The notes: generated by a model from the sequence alone, not told the origin. A stretch of DNA of 28,892 nucleotides from JALRAP01 sp046302815 (GCA_046302815.1 JBKCHO010000080.1:1-28892), one strand, 5' to 3'. Positions 16,374-25,134 are shown, counted from the first letter of the stretch. Translations and numbers: made by a program.

Positions 16374-16691
16374 TCAAACCAAAGCCTTCAATTTATCAGC
16401 CAATACGCTTTTAGGAGCAGCGCCAACATGTTTGTCGACGACCTGACCACCTTTGATAAACAATAGAGTTGGGATATTACGAATGCCGAAACGGGTGGAG
16501 ATTCCAGGGTTGCTATCCACATCTACCTTGCCAACGACAGCTGTTCCAGCAAAATCACTGGAAATTTCTTCCACAACTGGACCTACCATACGGCAAGGAC
16601 CACACCATTCTGCCCAAAAATCAACCAATACGGGTTTGTCGGATTTCATTACTAATTCTTCAAAATTGGAGTCGGTTAACTCGATAGCCAT
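16374..16691 (-). CDS. trxA: Thioredoxin
   Basis: A 105-residue single-domain thioredoxin that reduces disulfides in cytoplasmic proteins, recycled by thioredoxin reductase. The active site is WAEWCGPCRM with Cys30 and Cys33. The buried Asp (VDFWAEWC) and cis-Pro74 (RNIPT) are present, and GGQVVDKHVGA closes the fold. No signal peptide. It lies between dnaE and the DUF58 gene on the minus strand, with a candidate terminator and -7 element in the 82 bases after dnaE, so it may be transcribed separately from dnaE. Confidence 0.96.
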   Translation of the reverse strand: MAIELTDSNFEELVMKSDKPVLVDFWAEWCGPCRMVGPVVEEISSDFAGTAVVGKVDVDSNPGISTRFGIRNIPTLLFIKGGQVVDKHVGAAPKSVLADKLKALV

Positions 16692-16728
16692 AATTTTATT
16701 GTTTGAGTGATTTATATTGTTGTTTTTA

Positions 16729-16736
16729 CAAATGTA
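16729..16736 (-). promoter_or_regulatory. Candidate -7 element for trxA
   Basis: On the minus strand this reads TACATTTG, an exact TAnnTTTG match, 38 bases before the trxA start and just after the hairpin that follows dnaE. No -33 TTTG lies at the usual spacing, so it is tentative. Confidence 0.45.
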
Positions 16737-16744
16737 TCAATAAA

Positions 16745-16782
16745 GATACCAAGGCCTGAATTATGCCACCTTGTCAGGTATC
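16745..16782 (-). terminator. Weak terminator/attenuator-like hairpin after dnaE
   Basis: On the minus strand GATACC (16782-16777), a 3-base bulge and CAAGG (16773-16769) pair with CCTTG (16754-16750) and GTATC (16749-16745), then TTTATT follows. The stem overlaps the dnaE stop codon. The bulge and broken T-run suggest partial termination. Confidence 0.5.
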
Positions 16783-19700
16783 TATTCGATAAGTTAATTC
16801 TGGAATTTGATCCAACCTGGAAAACAGCTGATTTGAAAAATTGACTTTCAGCGTTTTGGAGGTCATTTCAAGTTTGTTTTCGTTTTGCCGGACATGTATT
16901 CGAACAGGCAGTTTACCAGGGTTTTCAACCAAAAGTCCGTGCAAATTATCTATAAAATCATCGTTCACCTGCTCCAATCCAACTTGAATAGAAAGAGCCT
17001 TAGACATATCGTTACCAACATCAGGCAACATCTTTATTGATATAATCTTCAATTCCAAATTTGTTTCATCCTTGTACCTTTGTTGAACTTTGGCCTTCAC
17101 ATACAAGAAATACTCCTTTTCCATGTACTTCTTGTTCTTCAGATAATCGTCCGAGAATATAGCTAGCTCAAACGACCCGGTATAATCCTCCAAGGCCATA
17201 ATACCAAATGGCTTTCCAGTTCGAGTCATTCGGTGCTCGGCAGAGGTTACGATACCTGCAAAGCATATTTCACGATCTAAAAATCTTGGAAGGTCGGCAA
17301 GGTCGCTAACCTCAATATTGCAGAACATTTCCATCTCCTTGCGGAAGGAGTCCAGAGGATGTCCTGAAACATAAAAACCTACCACATCTTTTTCAAATCT
17401 CAATTTTTGCAACTCCGACCAGGGTTGTGATGGTTGGAATTTGGGTGCAGGCATCTCTACATCCGAGGCGTCCCCGAAAAGGGATACTTGAAGAGATTGC
17501 TTTGAATCTTGCATTCCATTTCCGTAACGAATGGCTTTTTCCAAATTGGTTGTATTTCCATCCTTGGCATCTTTCTCGAACCACATGGCGCGGTGTGAAG
17601 CGGTATCGAAATCAAATGCTCCAGCCATAACCAGACTCTCCAAACATCTTCGATTCACATTTCTAAGATTGACTCGGGCAACGAAATCCAGCAGGTTTTT
17701 ATAGAATCCAGTGGCCTCTCTCTCGGCAATCAAAGCCTCAACAGCAGCCTCTCCAACACCTTTGACGGCTCCAAGACCGAAGCGAATTTCTCCTTTGGAG
17801 TTTACAGAAAACTGCAATAATGACTCGTTTACATCGGGACCTAAAACCTTTAACCCCATTCGCTTGGCCTCCTCCATAAAGAAGGTAATTTTTTCGATAT
17901 TGGAAAGGTTATGTGTCATCACCGATGCCATAAACTCAGCAGGATAGTGCGCTTTAAGGTATGCTGTCTGGTATGCAACAAAAGCATAACAAGTGGAGTG
18001 AGACTTATTGAAAGCGTACTGTGCAAAGGCCTCCCAATCCGTCCATATTTTTTCACAAGTCTTGATCTCGTGTCCACGATCTCTACACCCATCCATGAAT
18101 TTGGATTTCATTTTGTTCAACACTTCGATTTGCTTTTTACCCATTGCTTTTCGAAGTGTATCGGCATCTCCTTTGGTGAAACCAGCCAATTTCTGTGATA
18201 GCAACATCACTTGCTCTTGATAAACGGTTACACCGTAGGTTTCTTTAAGATACTCCTCCATCTCCGGAAGGTCATATGCTACAGCCTGCCTTCCCTGTTT
18301 ACGGGAAATATAGAGCGGGATATATTCCATGGGTCCTGGTCGGTACAGGGCATTCATCGCTATAAGATCTTCAAACTTATCGGGCTTGAGTTCCTTCAGG
18401 TATTTCTGCATGCCAGTCGATTCGAACTGAAAAGTTCCGTTCGTTTCTCCTTTTTGGTATAGGGCGAAAGTCTTGGAATCATCAAGAGGGATATCGTCTA
18501 TATCAATGGATACACCATGGTTTTTTTTAATTAGTTCTAAGGCCGATTTGATGATGGTAAGGGTTTTAAGTCCTAAAAAGTCCATTTTTATGACACCAGC
18601 ATCCTCGATGACCTTACCTTCGTATTGCGTGATTAGCAAATCCGAATCCTTGACAGTAGCTACTGGAATCAACTCCGTGAGATCTTTGGGAGCTATGATG
18701 ATACCAGCGGCGTGAATACCGGTGCCACGGACAGACCCTTCCAATATCAATGCTTCCGTGATGGTTTTAGATCTTAGATCATCTCCTTTGTGGATTTCCC
18801 TCAGCTTTTTGATGTTTTGTATATCATCAGGCCCCAATTGATCTTTCTCCTTCAATCCGTCGCCACCCTCGTATGGAGCATTCATTACTCGGTCTAGTGA
18901 GATTCCTGCTTTATCAGGTACAAGTTTAGCCAAGGCATTGGCATCTGAAAGCGGCAAATCCAAAACCCGCGCTACATCCTTGATACTCATTTTGGCTGCC
19001 ATCGAACCGTAGGTCACGATTTGTGCTACTTGTCGCTTACCGTATTTTTCAACGACATAATCAATCACCCTCTGCCGACCATCATCATCGAAATCGGTAT
19101 CGATATCAGGCATAGACTTTCTGTCGGGGTTTAAAAACCTCTCAAAAAGCAGGTTGTATTTGATGGGGTCTATGTTGGTGATGCCCGTACAATAAGCTAC
19201 AGCGGAACCAGCTGCCGATCCACGACCTGGACCTACGAAAACGCCCATATCCTTTCCAGCTTTTACAAAATCGGCCACTATAAGAAAATACCCAGCAAAA
19301 CCCATTGTGCGAATGGTGTGCAGTTCAAAATTCAATCGCTCCTCCAGTTCCTGTGTAAGATCACCATACCTTTTTTTAGCTCCTTCATAGGTAATGTGCT
19401 TCAAGTATTCATCCTGGTTAACGAAACCAGATGGTATTTCGTAATTGGGTAGAAGGATGTCTTTTTTCAGGTCGAGCAGTTCAATCTTGTCGACGATATG
19501 AGCAGTATTGTCAATGGCCTCAGGATAGTCGGAAAAAAGCTCCGACATTTGGTCGTGAGTTTTGAAAAAAAACTGATCGTTAAAGAAAGCGAACCTGGTT
19601 CCTTTAGCCTGAAGTTCATCATCAGAGAACTCCTTTGCAGTTGGCGTGCTTTGTTTCTCTCCGGTATTTATACAAAGCAGGATATCGTGGGCGTTTGAAT

Positions 19701-20364
19701 CTTGCTGTTCAACATAGTGGGAGTCATTGGAGGCAATGATCCTTACATTATATTTCATGGCGAGCTTGAGCAAGGTCTTGTTGACCTGTTCCTGCTCTGG
19801 AATACCGTGCCGTTGCAATTCCACATAATAGTCATCACCAAAAAGATCAAGCCACCATCGGAATTCTTTTTCTCCTTCTTCCTCTCCGTTTTTGAGTATG
19901 GTCTGGGGAACCAATGCACCCAAACAACAAGTGGTTGCAATCAATCCTTTGTGATACTGGACAATCAAATCCTTATCAATACGAGGGTACTTTCCATAAA
20001 GCCCTTCCATATATCCTAAGGAGCACAATTTGGAGAGATTCCTATAGCCCTCCTCGTTTTTTGCGAGAAAGAGTTGATGAAACCTTCGATCACGATCCTC
20101 CTTGGTGAAAACCCTCTTATGACGATTATCAACTAAGTAAAATTCACAGCCAACTATTGGCTTGACCTTAGGTTTGCCGTTTGCATCTTTATGTTTATAG
20201 GCTTCGGAAACGAATTGAAAAACCCCAAACATGTTGCCATGGTCTGTGATGGCCATGGCAGGCATGCCTTCAGCTGCAGCTTTTTTGTAGAGTTTGGAAA
20301 TATCAGCTGCTCCATCCAGTAAGGAGAACTGCGTGTGTACATGCAAGTGTGAAAATCTATTCAT
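16774..20364 (-). CDS. dnaE: DNA polymerase III subunit alpha DnaE
   Basis: A 1196-residue C-family replicative polymerase. The N-terminal PHP domain is recognisable from HLHVHTQFSLLDGAAD (6-21) and ITDHGNMFG. The palm holds PDIDTDFDDDGR, with catalytic Asp420 and Asp422, and the third carboxylate Asp595 in KMDFLGLK. The fingers include VGPGRGSAAGS and IVTYGSMAAKMSIKDVARVL. The tail carries the tandem HhH region and an OB fold at about 1025-1105 (FAGIVTSAEHRMTRTGKPFG). The length fits DnaE1. It synthesises DNA with separate DnaQ and DnaN partners. The 5' side is a 489-base gap; a weak -7-like TATCTTTA lies on the minus strand at 20404-20397. Confidence 0.97.
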   Translation of the reverse strand: MNRFSHLHVHTQFSLLDGAADISKLYKKAAAEGMPAMAITDHGNMFGVFQFVSEAYKHKDANGKPKVKPIVGCEFYLVDNRHKRVFTKEDRDRRFHQLFLAKNEEGYRNLSKLCSLGYMEGLYGKYPRIDKDLIVQYHKGLIATTCCLGALVPQTILKNGEEEGEKEFRWWLDLFGDDYYVELQRHGIPEQEQVNKTLLKLAMKYNVRIIASNDSHYVEQQDSNAHDILLCINTGEKQSTPTAKEFSDDELQAKGTRFAFFNDQFFFKTHDQMSELFSDYPEAIDNTAHIVDKIELLDLKKDILLPNYEIPSGFVNQDEYLKHITYEGAKKRYGDLTQELEERLNFELHTIRTMGFAGYFLIVADFVKAGKDMGVFVGPGRGSAAGSAVAYCTGITNIDPIKYNLLFERFLNPDRKSMPDIDTDFDDDGRQRVIDYVVEKYGKRQVAQIVTYGSMAAKMSIKDVARVLDLPLSDANALAKLVPDKAGISLDRVMNAPYEGGDGLKEKDQLGPDDIQNIKKLREIHKGDDLRSKTITEALILEGSVRGTGIHAAGIIIAPKDLTELIPVATVKDSDLLITQYEGKVIEDAGVIKMDFLGLKTLTIIKSALELIKKNHGVSIDIDDIPLDDSKTFALYQKGETNGTFQFESTGMQKYLKELKPDKFEDLIAMNALYRPGPMEYIPLYISRKQGRQAVAYDLPEMEEYLKETYGVTVYQEQVMLLSQKLAGFTKGDADTLRKAMGKKQIEVLNKMKSKFMDGCRDRGHEIKTCEKIWTDWEAFAQYAFNKSHSTCYAFVAYQTAYLKAHYPAEFMASVMTHNLSNIEKITFFMEEAKRMGLKVLGPDVNESLLQFSVNSKGEIRFGLGAVKGVGEAAVEALIAEREATGFYKNLLDFVARVNLRNVNRRCLESLVMAGAFDFDTASHRAMWFEKDAKDGNTTNLEKAIRYGNGMQDSKQSLQVSLFGDASDVEMPAPKFQPSQPWSELQKLRFEKDVVGFYVSGHPLDSFRKEMEMFCNIEVSDLADLPRFLDREICFAGIVTSAEHRMTRTGKPFGIMALEDYTGSFELAIFSDDYLKNKKYMEKEYFLYVKAKVQQRYKDETNLELKIISIKMLPDVGNDMSKALSIQVGLEQVNDDFIDNLHGLLVENPGKLPVRIHVRQNENKLEMTSKTLKVNFSNQLFSRLDQIPELTYRIDT

Positions 20365-20450
20365 GGGAGGAAAAGGGCGTTAAAACACCACTGTTGTAAA
20401 GATAACACAACTAAAAAATTAGTTGCGGATTGTTCATAAATCACACCTAC

Positions 20451-20493
20451 AAAAAGCCCGAAAGCCCGGCGAGTAATACTCCACCGGGCTTTC
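20451..20493 (-). terminator. Strong hairpin, minus-strand terminator with no obvious source gene
   Basis: A 10-bp stem, GAAAGCCCGG (20460-20469) with CCGGGCTTTC (20484-20493), has a small inner GAGT/ACTC stem in the loop. On the minus strand the 3' arm CGGGCTTT is repeated and ends in five T (20455-20451). It would stop minus-strand transcripts about 90 bases before dnaE. On the plus strand there is no proper T-run. Confidence 0.7.
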
Positions 20494-20670
20494 TATGGGA
20501 TGTCATTGAGCGTTTTAACCGATTATTTAACCATAGGCATTGTTTTATTTGATCAACGATTCAAAAGTAGCCTCATGTTGAATCTGAAATTCGCCTTTTC
20601 AATTGGAATTGTCCCATTTGTAAGATTTATCTGAGATGTCCACCATAAAACTGCTTTAATTGTTGATTAT

Positions 20671-20711
20671 CTTACATTTACACCCATGGGCGCTTTCCCA
20701 AACAATGTAAG
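20671..20711. repeat. Inverted repeat CTTACATT/AATGTAAG with inner TGGG/CCCA
   Basis: CTTACATT (20671-20678) and AATGTAAG (20704-20711) are perfectly complementary; within the loop TGGG (20687-20690) pairs with CCCA (20697-20700). It could be an RNA structure or a two-fold protein-binding site upstream of the M61 peptidase gene. Confidence 0.5.
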
Positions 20712-20822
20712 AAACAGTTACTCACTGCCCTGAAACACATAAAATAATTCAAACACGGTACCAAGTTATTGCTTGTTTAAAAACATGGCAATGCAATGAC
20801 TCCTATTTTCATTACACATTGG

Positions 20823-20830
20823 TAGATTTG
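20823..20830 (+). promoter_or_regulatory. Candidate -7 element for the peptidase operon
   Basis: TAGATTTG matches TAnnTTTG, 23 bases before the M61 start codon. The expected -33 region (about 20798-20803) lacks TTTG, so the promoter is weak, activator-dependent or misplaced. Confidence 0.4.
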
Positions 20831-20853
20831 AGCCCAACAGATATCCCGAAAAC

Positions 20854-22635
20854 ATGAAAAAAATCCTAACCATTTTTATGCTTGCCGTAATTTTTCACGG
20901 AAGTGCTTTGTCTCAGACCATTTTTGATGTGAGGTTTTCCAACCCATCCAGCCATTACGCCGAAATAGACATGCATTTGAAAGATCTCAAAGAAGACTCA
21001 GTTGATGTAAAAATGCCGGTTTGGATACCCGGCTCATACATGGTTCGAGAATTCACCAGAAATGTTGAGGGTTTCAAAGTCATAGGAACGGATGGGTCGA
21101 AACCTAGATTCAAAAAGGTTCGAAAAAATATATGGCGGATTTATAACGACTCCACCAAGGCCATTACCGTAAGTTACCGTGTTTATGCATTTGAGTTAAC
21201 CGTTCGAACAAGCTTTATTGACTCCGAGCAAGCATACATCAATGGTCCTTCCTTCTTCATGTATACGGAAGAGGCTCGAAATCAAGCATACATGATTAAC
21301 TTTTTTCCAAAGTTTGAGTGGAGTAAAATTTCAACTGGTTTACAATCTTACGGTGCGAATAAGTGGACCCGTATAGCCGAAAATTACGACCAACTTGCTG
21401 ATTGCCCGATTCTAATTGGGAACCAGGATGTGTTCACCTTTGATTACAATGGTATTCCACATCACATTGCCATGATGGGAAAAGCCAATTATGACCGAGA
21501 CAAACTGAAGGCAGACTTTTGGAAAATTGTAGATGTCTGTACCAAAATTTATGGTGAAAATCCCAACAAGGAATACACCTTTATTGTGCACAATGTCCCC
21601 TCAGGAGGAGGTGGTTTGGAACACATGAATTCTACATCTGTCATTACAAGAAAGGACTCCTACGAACAAGAGAAAACCTACAAATCTTTCTTAAGCCTTA
21701 TAGCTCACGAGTATTTCCATTTATGGCATGTAAAACGACTAAGACCCATACAGCTAGGGCCTTTCGACTATGAGAACGAGAATTATACTACTCAGCTTTG
21801 GTTCTTCGAAGGATTCACCAGTTACTACGACGACTACATTTTGCATCGCGCAGGTTTTTATGATCGGAAAGAATATCTGGCTTTGGTGACAGACAATCTT
21901 CAAGCGGTTATGAATACCCCAGGAGATTCAGTACAATCTTTGGCTGAATCCAGTTTTGATGCTTGGATCAAATTCTATAGGCCCAACGAAAACTCAAAAA
22001 ATGCAACTGTTTCATATTACACCAAAGGAGGTATTGTGGGTATGCTAATGGATATAGATATCATAAATACCACTAAAGGTGCTAAGAACATGGATGAGGT
22101 GCTCCGATATCTGTACAATGAATATTATAAAGCCAAAGGCCGAGGCATAACCGACGAAGAGCTCATGAATGCATTTGAAACCGTTACGGGCAAAAGCTAC
22201 AAGGAGTTTTTCGAAAAATACATTTTCGGAACAGAGCGTCTTCCCTATGAAGAGATGATGGCTCTAGCTGGTGTAACGGTTAAAAGGACAGATGGTGCAA
22301 GAGAGCCTGTTGGATACCTGGGGGCAACTTTCACCCAATCGGGAAGCAAACTACTCGTTTCTCAAGTTGAACGAGGATCCGCAGCTTGGAACCAAGGATT
22401 GAATGTAAATGATGAGATTCTGGATGTAGATGGAAAAGAACCTGGACAAGTAAAAGAGCATTTGGCTACAAAAAAACCAACGGAGGCTGCTATATTCCGT
22501 ATAATGAGAGCAGGTAACCAAAAAAGTTTCGCCATCGTACTTGGTGATAATCCAAATATGGAACTGCAATCTGAAATTTTTCAAAAAACAGATAAAGACC
22601 AATCAATCGTATTGGAGAAATGGCTTATGCCATGA
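20854..22635 (+). CDS. M61 family aminopeptidase with C-terminal PDZ domain
   Basis: A 593-residue exported metallopeptidase. The signal peptide is residues 1-20 (MKKILTIFMLAVIFHGSALS). The N-terminal beta domain (about 21-170) is followed by the gluzincin catalytic domain, with the zinc motif HEYFH (285-289) and the third ligand Glu319 in FFEGFTSYYDD. Near 465-580 is a PDZ domain (GYLGATF, then VERGSAAWNQGLNVNDEILDVDG). M61 'glycyl aminopeptidases' favour N-terminal Gly or Ala; by family the site of action would be the periplasm. Its stop codon overlaps the start of the M14 gene as ATGA, so the two peptidases are probably made together. A -7-like element precedes it. Confidence 0.93.
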   Translation: MKKILTIFMLAVIFHGSALSQTIFDVRFSNPSSHYAEIDMHLKDLKEDSVDVKMPVWIPGSYMVREFTRNVEGFKVIGTDGSKPRFKKVRKNIWRIYNDSTKAITVSYRVYAFELTVRTSFIDSEQAYINGPSFFMYTEEARNQAYMINFFPKFEWSKISTGLQSYGANKWTRIAENYDQLADCPILIGNQDVFTFDYNGIPHHIAMMGKANYDRDKLKADFWKIVDVCTKIYGENPNKEYTFIVHNVPSGGGGLEHMNSTSVITRKDSYEQEKTYKSFLSLIAHEYFHLWHVKRLRPIQLGPFDYENENYTTQLWFFEGFTSYYDDYILHRAGFYDRKEYLALVTDNLQAVMNTPGDSVQSLAESSFDAWIKFYRPNENSKNATVSYYTKGGIVGMLMDIDIINTTKGAKNMDEVLRYLYNEYYKAKGRGITDEELMNAFETVTGKSYKEFFEKYIFGTERLPYEEMMALAGVTVKRTDGAREPVGYLGATFTQSGSKLLVSQVERGSAAWNQGLNVNDEILDVDGKEPGQVKEHLATKKPTEAAIFRIMRAGNQKSFAIVLGDNPNMELQSEIFQKTDKDQSIVLEKWLMP

Positions 22636-24410
22636 AATTAAGGTTTTGGTCCACTACCATTATTTTGATGCTTTTGATGCGTCAAAATATATGCTTGTTC
22701 GCGCAGGATATAAAGACACTGAACGAAAACAACATCTCGGTTAGTTGGGAACAGGCCATTTACTGGTATGGTCATCTTGATTCAATACACAACAATGCAA
22801 AACTGATTCAAGTTGGAGGCACAGATGTTGGAAAGCCACTTCACTTATTCATCATTTCTGAAGATGGCTTGTTCGAACCGGACCAAATCAAAAAACAGAA
22901 AAAGCTGGTCGTTTTCATCAATAATGGAATACATCCGGGTGAACCCGATGGCATCGATGCTTCCATCAGGCTCTCAACTCAGCTTTTGAGTCCGAAGGCA
23001 AAATCACCCAAGGATATCGTAATATGCATCATTCCCGTCTTCAATGTGGATGGTTCATTGAATGGCGGTTGCTGTACTAGGGCCAACCAAAACGGACCGA
23101 TAAACCAGGGATTCAGAGGAAACGCACGAAATCTGGACTTGAATCGCGATTTCATAAAGTGTGATTCGGAAAACGCCCGTTCATTGGCTAGGATATTCAG
23201 ATCTTGGGATCCGGATGTGTTCATTGATACACATGTTAGTAACGGAGCCGATTACCAACATGTGATGACTCTCATTTCAACCCAACACGACAAATTGGGA
23301 GGAGAGGCTGGCAGATACTTGAAAAGCACCTTTACACCTGCACTCTTCAAGGCTATGAAGAAAAGAGGTTTTCCCATGGCTCCATATGTTAGCACCAAAA
23401 AATACGATACGCCGCCTGAAAACGGCATATACGGCTTCATGGAGACCCCGAGATATTCAACAGGTTATGCGGCACTTTACAGTTCATTTGCTTTTGTTAC
23501 AGAAACACACATGCTAAAACCATTCCCTAAAAGAGTGGAAGCAACCCTCGCTTTGTTAGAGGAGTTCATACGGTTCTCAGAAGAAAACAAGGATTCCATT
23601 TTGGAAATTCGAAAAGCAACTCGTTCTTATTTCATGAAAGCGGATTCAATGTCATTAGAATGGAAAGTAGATACGAACCAAGTTGAAATGGTTGAGTTCG
23701 ATGGATATGAACCCGTTTACCGAAAGAGTGAGGTTACAGGTCTGGAGCAATTGTATTACAACCGCAACGAGCCATTCTCCAGAAAGATTCCATTTTTTGA
23801 TCGCTATATTGGAAATAACAAGGTCATCATCCCTGAATTTTACATCCTACCCCAAGCATGGAGAGAAATAGTGGAAAGGATGAATTTGAACCAAGTCAAA
23901 ATGTATAGGTTGGCAAATGATACGGTTTTGGATCTATCCGCATACCAAATTGGTTCATACAAGACCTCATCAAACCCCTACGAGGGACATTACATTCATT
24001 CCGAAACCGAGATAACTGAACAAATTCAAAAAATTCGATTATTCGCAGGTGATTACTTCATTCCCGTTGACCAACCCTCTTGCAGGTATATCGTTGAAAC
24101 TTTGGAGCCCAAAGGTCCCGATTCGTTTTTTTCGTGGGGTTTCTTTGACTCCATTCTTCAACAGAAAGAATGGTTTTCATCATATGTTTTTGATGGGATG
24201 GCCTCTGAAATTTTGGCAAAAAATCAGGAGTTGAATGAACGATTCCAAAGAAAAAAATCAGAAGACTCAAAATTCGCATCATCCTCATTTGATCAGCTTT
24301 ATTTCATTTATAAAAATTCGGAGTGGTTCGAGAATCTGAATCGATATCCCGTTTATAAATTGGGCAAGGGAATCCACAGTGATTTAATAGATAAACAACT
24401 TATTAAGTAA
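22632..24410 (+). CDS. M14 family zinc carboxypeptidase, exported
   Basis: With the ATG at 22632 this is a 592-residue protein with a signal peptide of about 25 residues (ending CLFAQ). The zinc-binding HPGE is at 101-104. The substrate-binding NARNLDLNRDF (164-174) and the third zinc ligand His201 in IDTHVSNGADYQH follow, with the catalytic Glu291 in VTETHMLK. About 300 residues without a motif I recognise come after the catalytic domain. It should trim C-terminal residues from peptides in the periplasm. The 22632 start forms an ATGA overlap with the preceding stop; an alternative ATG at 22620 adds four residues. Co-expression with the M61 aminopeptidase suggests joint digestion of exported or imported peptides. 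Confidence 0.9.
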   Translation: MKLRFWSTTIILMLLMRQNICLFAQDIKTLNENNISVSWEQAIYWYGHLDSIHNNAKLIQVGGTDVGKPLHLFIISEDGLFEPDQIKKQKKLVVFINNGIHPGEPDGIDASIRLSTQLLSPKAKSPKDIVICIIPVFNVDGSLNGGCCTRANQNGPINQGFRGNARNLDLNRDFIKCDSENARSLARIFRSWDPDVFIDTHVSNGADYQHVMTLISTQHDKLGGEAGRYLKSTFTPALFKAMKKRGFPMAPYVSTKKYDTPPENGIYGFMETPRYSTGYAALYSSFAFVTETHMLKPFPKRVEATLALLEEFIRFSEENKDSILEIRKATRSYFMKADSMSLEWKVDTNQVEMVEFDGYEPVYRKSEVTGLEQLYYNRNEPFSRKIPFFDRYIGNNKVIIPEFYILPQAWREIVERMNLNQVKMYRLANDTVLDLSAYQIGSYKTSSNPYEGHYIHSETEITEQIQKIRLFAGDYFIPVDQPSCRYIVETLEPKGPDSFFSWGFFDSILQQKEWFSSYVFDGMASEILAKNQELNERFQRKKSEDSKFASSSFDQLYFIYKNSEWFENLNRYPVYKLGKGIHSDLIDKQLIK

Positions 24411-24484
24411 TCAATTGAATATCATGGTTTTGTAACCCTTTTGCAGACTCCAAATCCAAACGAGTTGTAAAAAGAGCAAAAAAC

Positions 24485-24515
24485 TTGATTTAGAATGGAT
24501 TATTTCGCACCTTTG
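24485..24515 (+). promoter_or_regulatory. Promoter of the rpsP-rimM unit
   Basis: TTG (24485-24487), a 20-base spacer and CACCTTTG (24508-24515), followed by CG, closely fit the Bacteroidota pattern with one change (CA for TA). The leader would be about 55 bases. Confidence 0.7.
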
Positions 24516-24518
24516 CGC

Positions 24519-24541
24519 CCCCAAAACTTGGAGAATTGGGG
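24519..24541 (+). promoter_or_regulatory. Leader hairpin upstream of rpsP
   Basis: CCCCAA (24519-24524) pairs with TTGGGG (24536-24541) around an 11-base loop, at the very start of the predicted rpsP transcript. No T-run follows. It may stabilise the mRNA or be a ribosomal-protein leader; nothing more can be said. Confidence 0.45.
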
Positions 24542-24576
24542 TTATATTAAGTCTAACTATTTAAAGCAAACCAAAA

Positions 24577-25110
24577 ATGCCAGCTAAAATCAGATTACAG
24601 CGACATGGTAAAAAGGGTTATGCCTATTACCACATTGTGGTGGCGGATGCACGTGCTCCTAGGGATGGTAAGTTTATTGAGAGGATTGGATCTTACAATC
24701 CCAATACGAACCCAGCCACTATTGAAATCAACAGCGACAAAGCTGTGGAATGGCTTCACAATGGAGCCCAACCCACCGATACTTGTCGAGCCATCCTTTC
24801 TTACAAAGGAGTTCTTTTCCGTCATCACCTTCAGCAAGGTGTGAGGAAAGGTTCTATCACGCAAGAGGCCGCAGATGCCAAGCTCGCTGCCTGGGAAGCC
24901 GAAAAGTCAACTAAAATCGGTGACAAGACAAGCAACCTTGCCAACGCCAAGCGTGAAGATGCCAAAAAGCGCATGGCTGAGGAGCAGAAAGTCAGAGAAG
25001 CCCGTGCGGCTGCTATTGCAGCTAAACTTGCTGCTGCTGAATCAGCTCCAGCATCCGAAGAAAGTGCAGAAGCCCCTGCTGAAGGTGGCGATGCTCCGGC
25101 TGCCGAGTAA
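24577..25110 (+). CDS. rpsP: 30S ribosomal protein S16 with long Ala/Glu-rich tail
   Basis: A 177-residue bS16. The core (1-80) has the family pattern: MPAKIRLQRHGKKGYAYYHIVVADARAPRDGKF read in two blocks, then ERIGSYNPNT. It binds 16S rRNA early in 30S assembly. Beyond about residue 85 the protein carries a tail of some 90 residues, first helical and basic (KREDAKKRMAEEQKVREARA), then Ala/Glu/Pro-rich and acidic at the end. E. coli S16 is 82 residues, so the tail doubles the size; such extensions are known in Bacteroidota. It is followed 24 bases later by rimM, its usual partner. Confidence 0.97.
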   Translation: MPAKIRLQRHGKKGYAYYHIVVADARAPRDGKFIERIGSYNPNTNPATIEINSDKAVEWLHNGAQPTDTCRAILSYKGVLFRHHLQQGVRKGSITQEAADAKLAAWEAEKSTKIGDKTSNLANAKREDAKKRMAEEQKVREARAAAIAAKLAAAESAPASEESAEAPAEGGDAPAAE

Positions 25111-25134
25111 TAACGATAAAACCTGTTTCATCCC

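Larger units (their letters stand above)
20365..20853. other. Intergenic region of 489 bases without a recognisable gene
   Basis: This separates divergent dnaE and the M61 peptidase gene. No ORF longer than about 20 codons with a plausible start is found on either strand. It contains the terminator-like hairpin at 20451-20493, an inverted repeat at 20671-20711 and a candidate -7 element at 20823-20830. I do not recognise a known RNA family (tmRNA, RNase P RNA, SRP RNA) by its signature sequences. A small RNA is possible but unproven. Confidence 0.6.

Noticed and set aside
20575..20634. Tiny 19-codon plus-strand frame (MLNLKFAFSIG...)
   Set aside because: Too short, no promoter or start signal, and nothing else supports it; possible by chance in an A+T-rich gap.
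24595..24864. Minus-strand open frame of 89 codons
   Set aside because: It is fully antisense to rpsP, which is certain; no family features or start signal.
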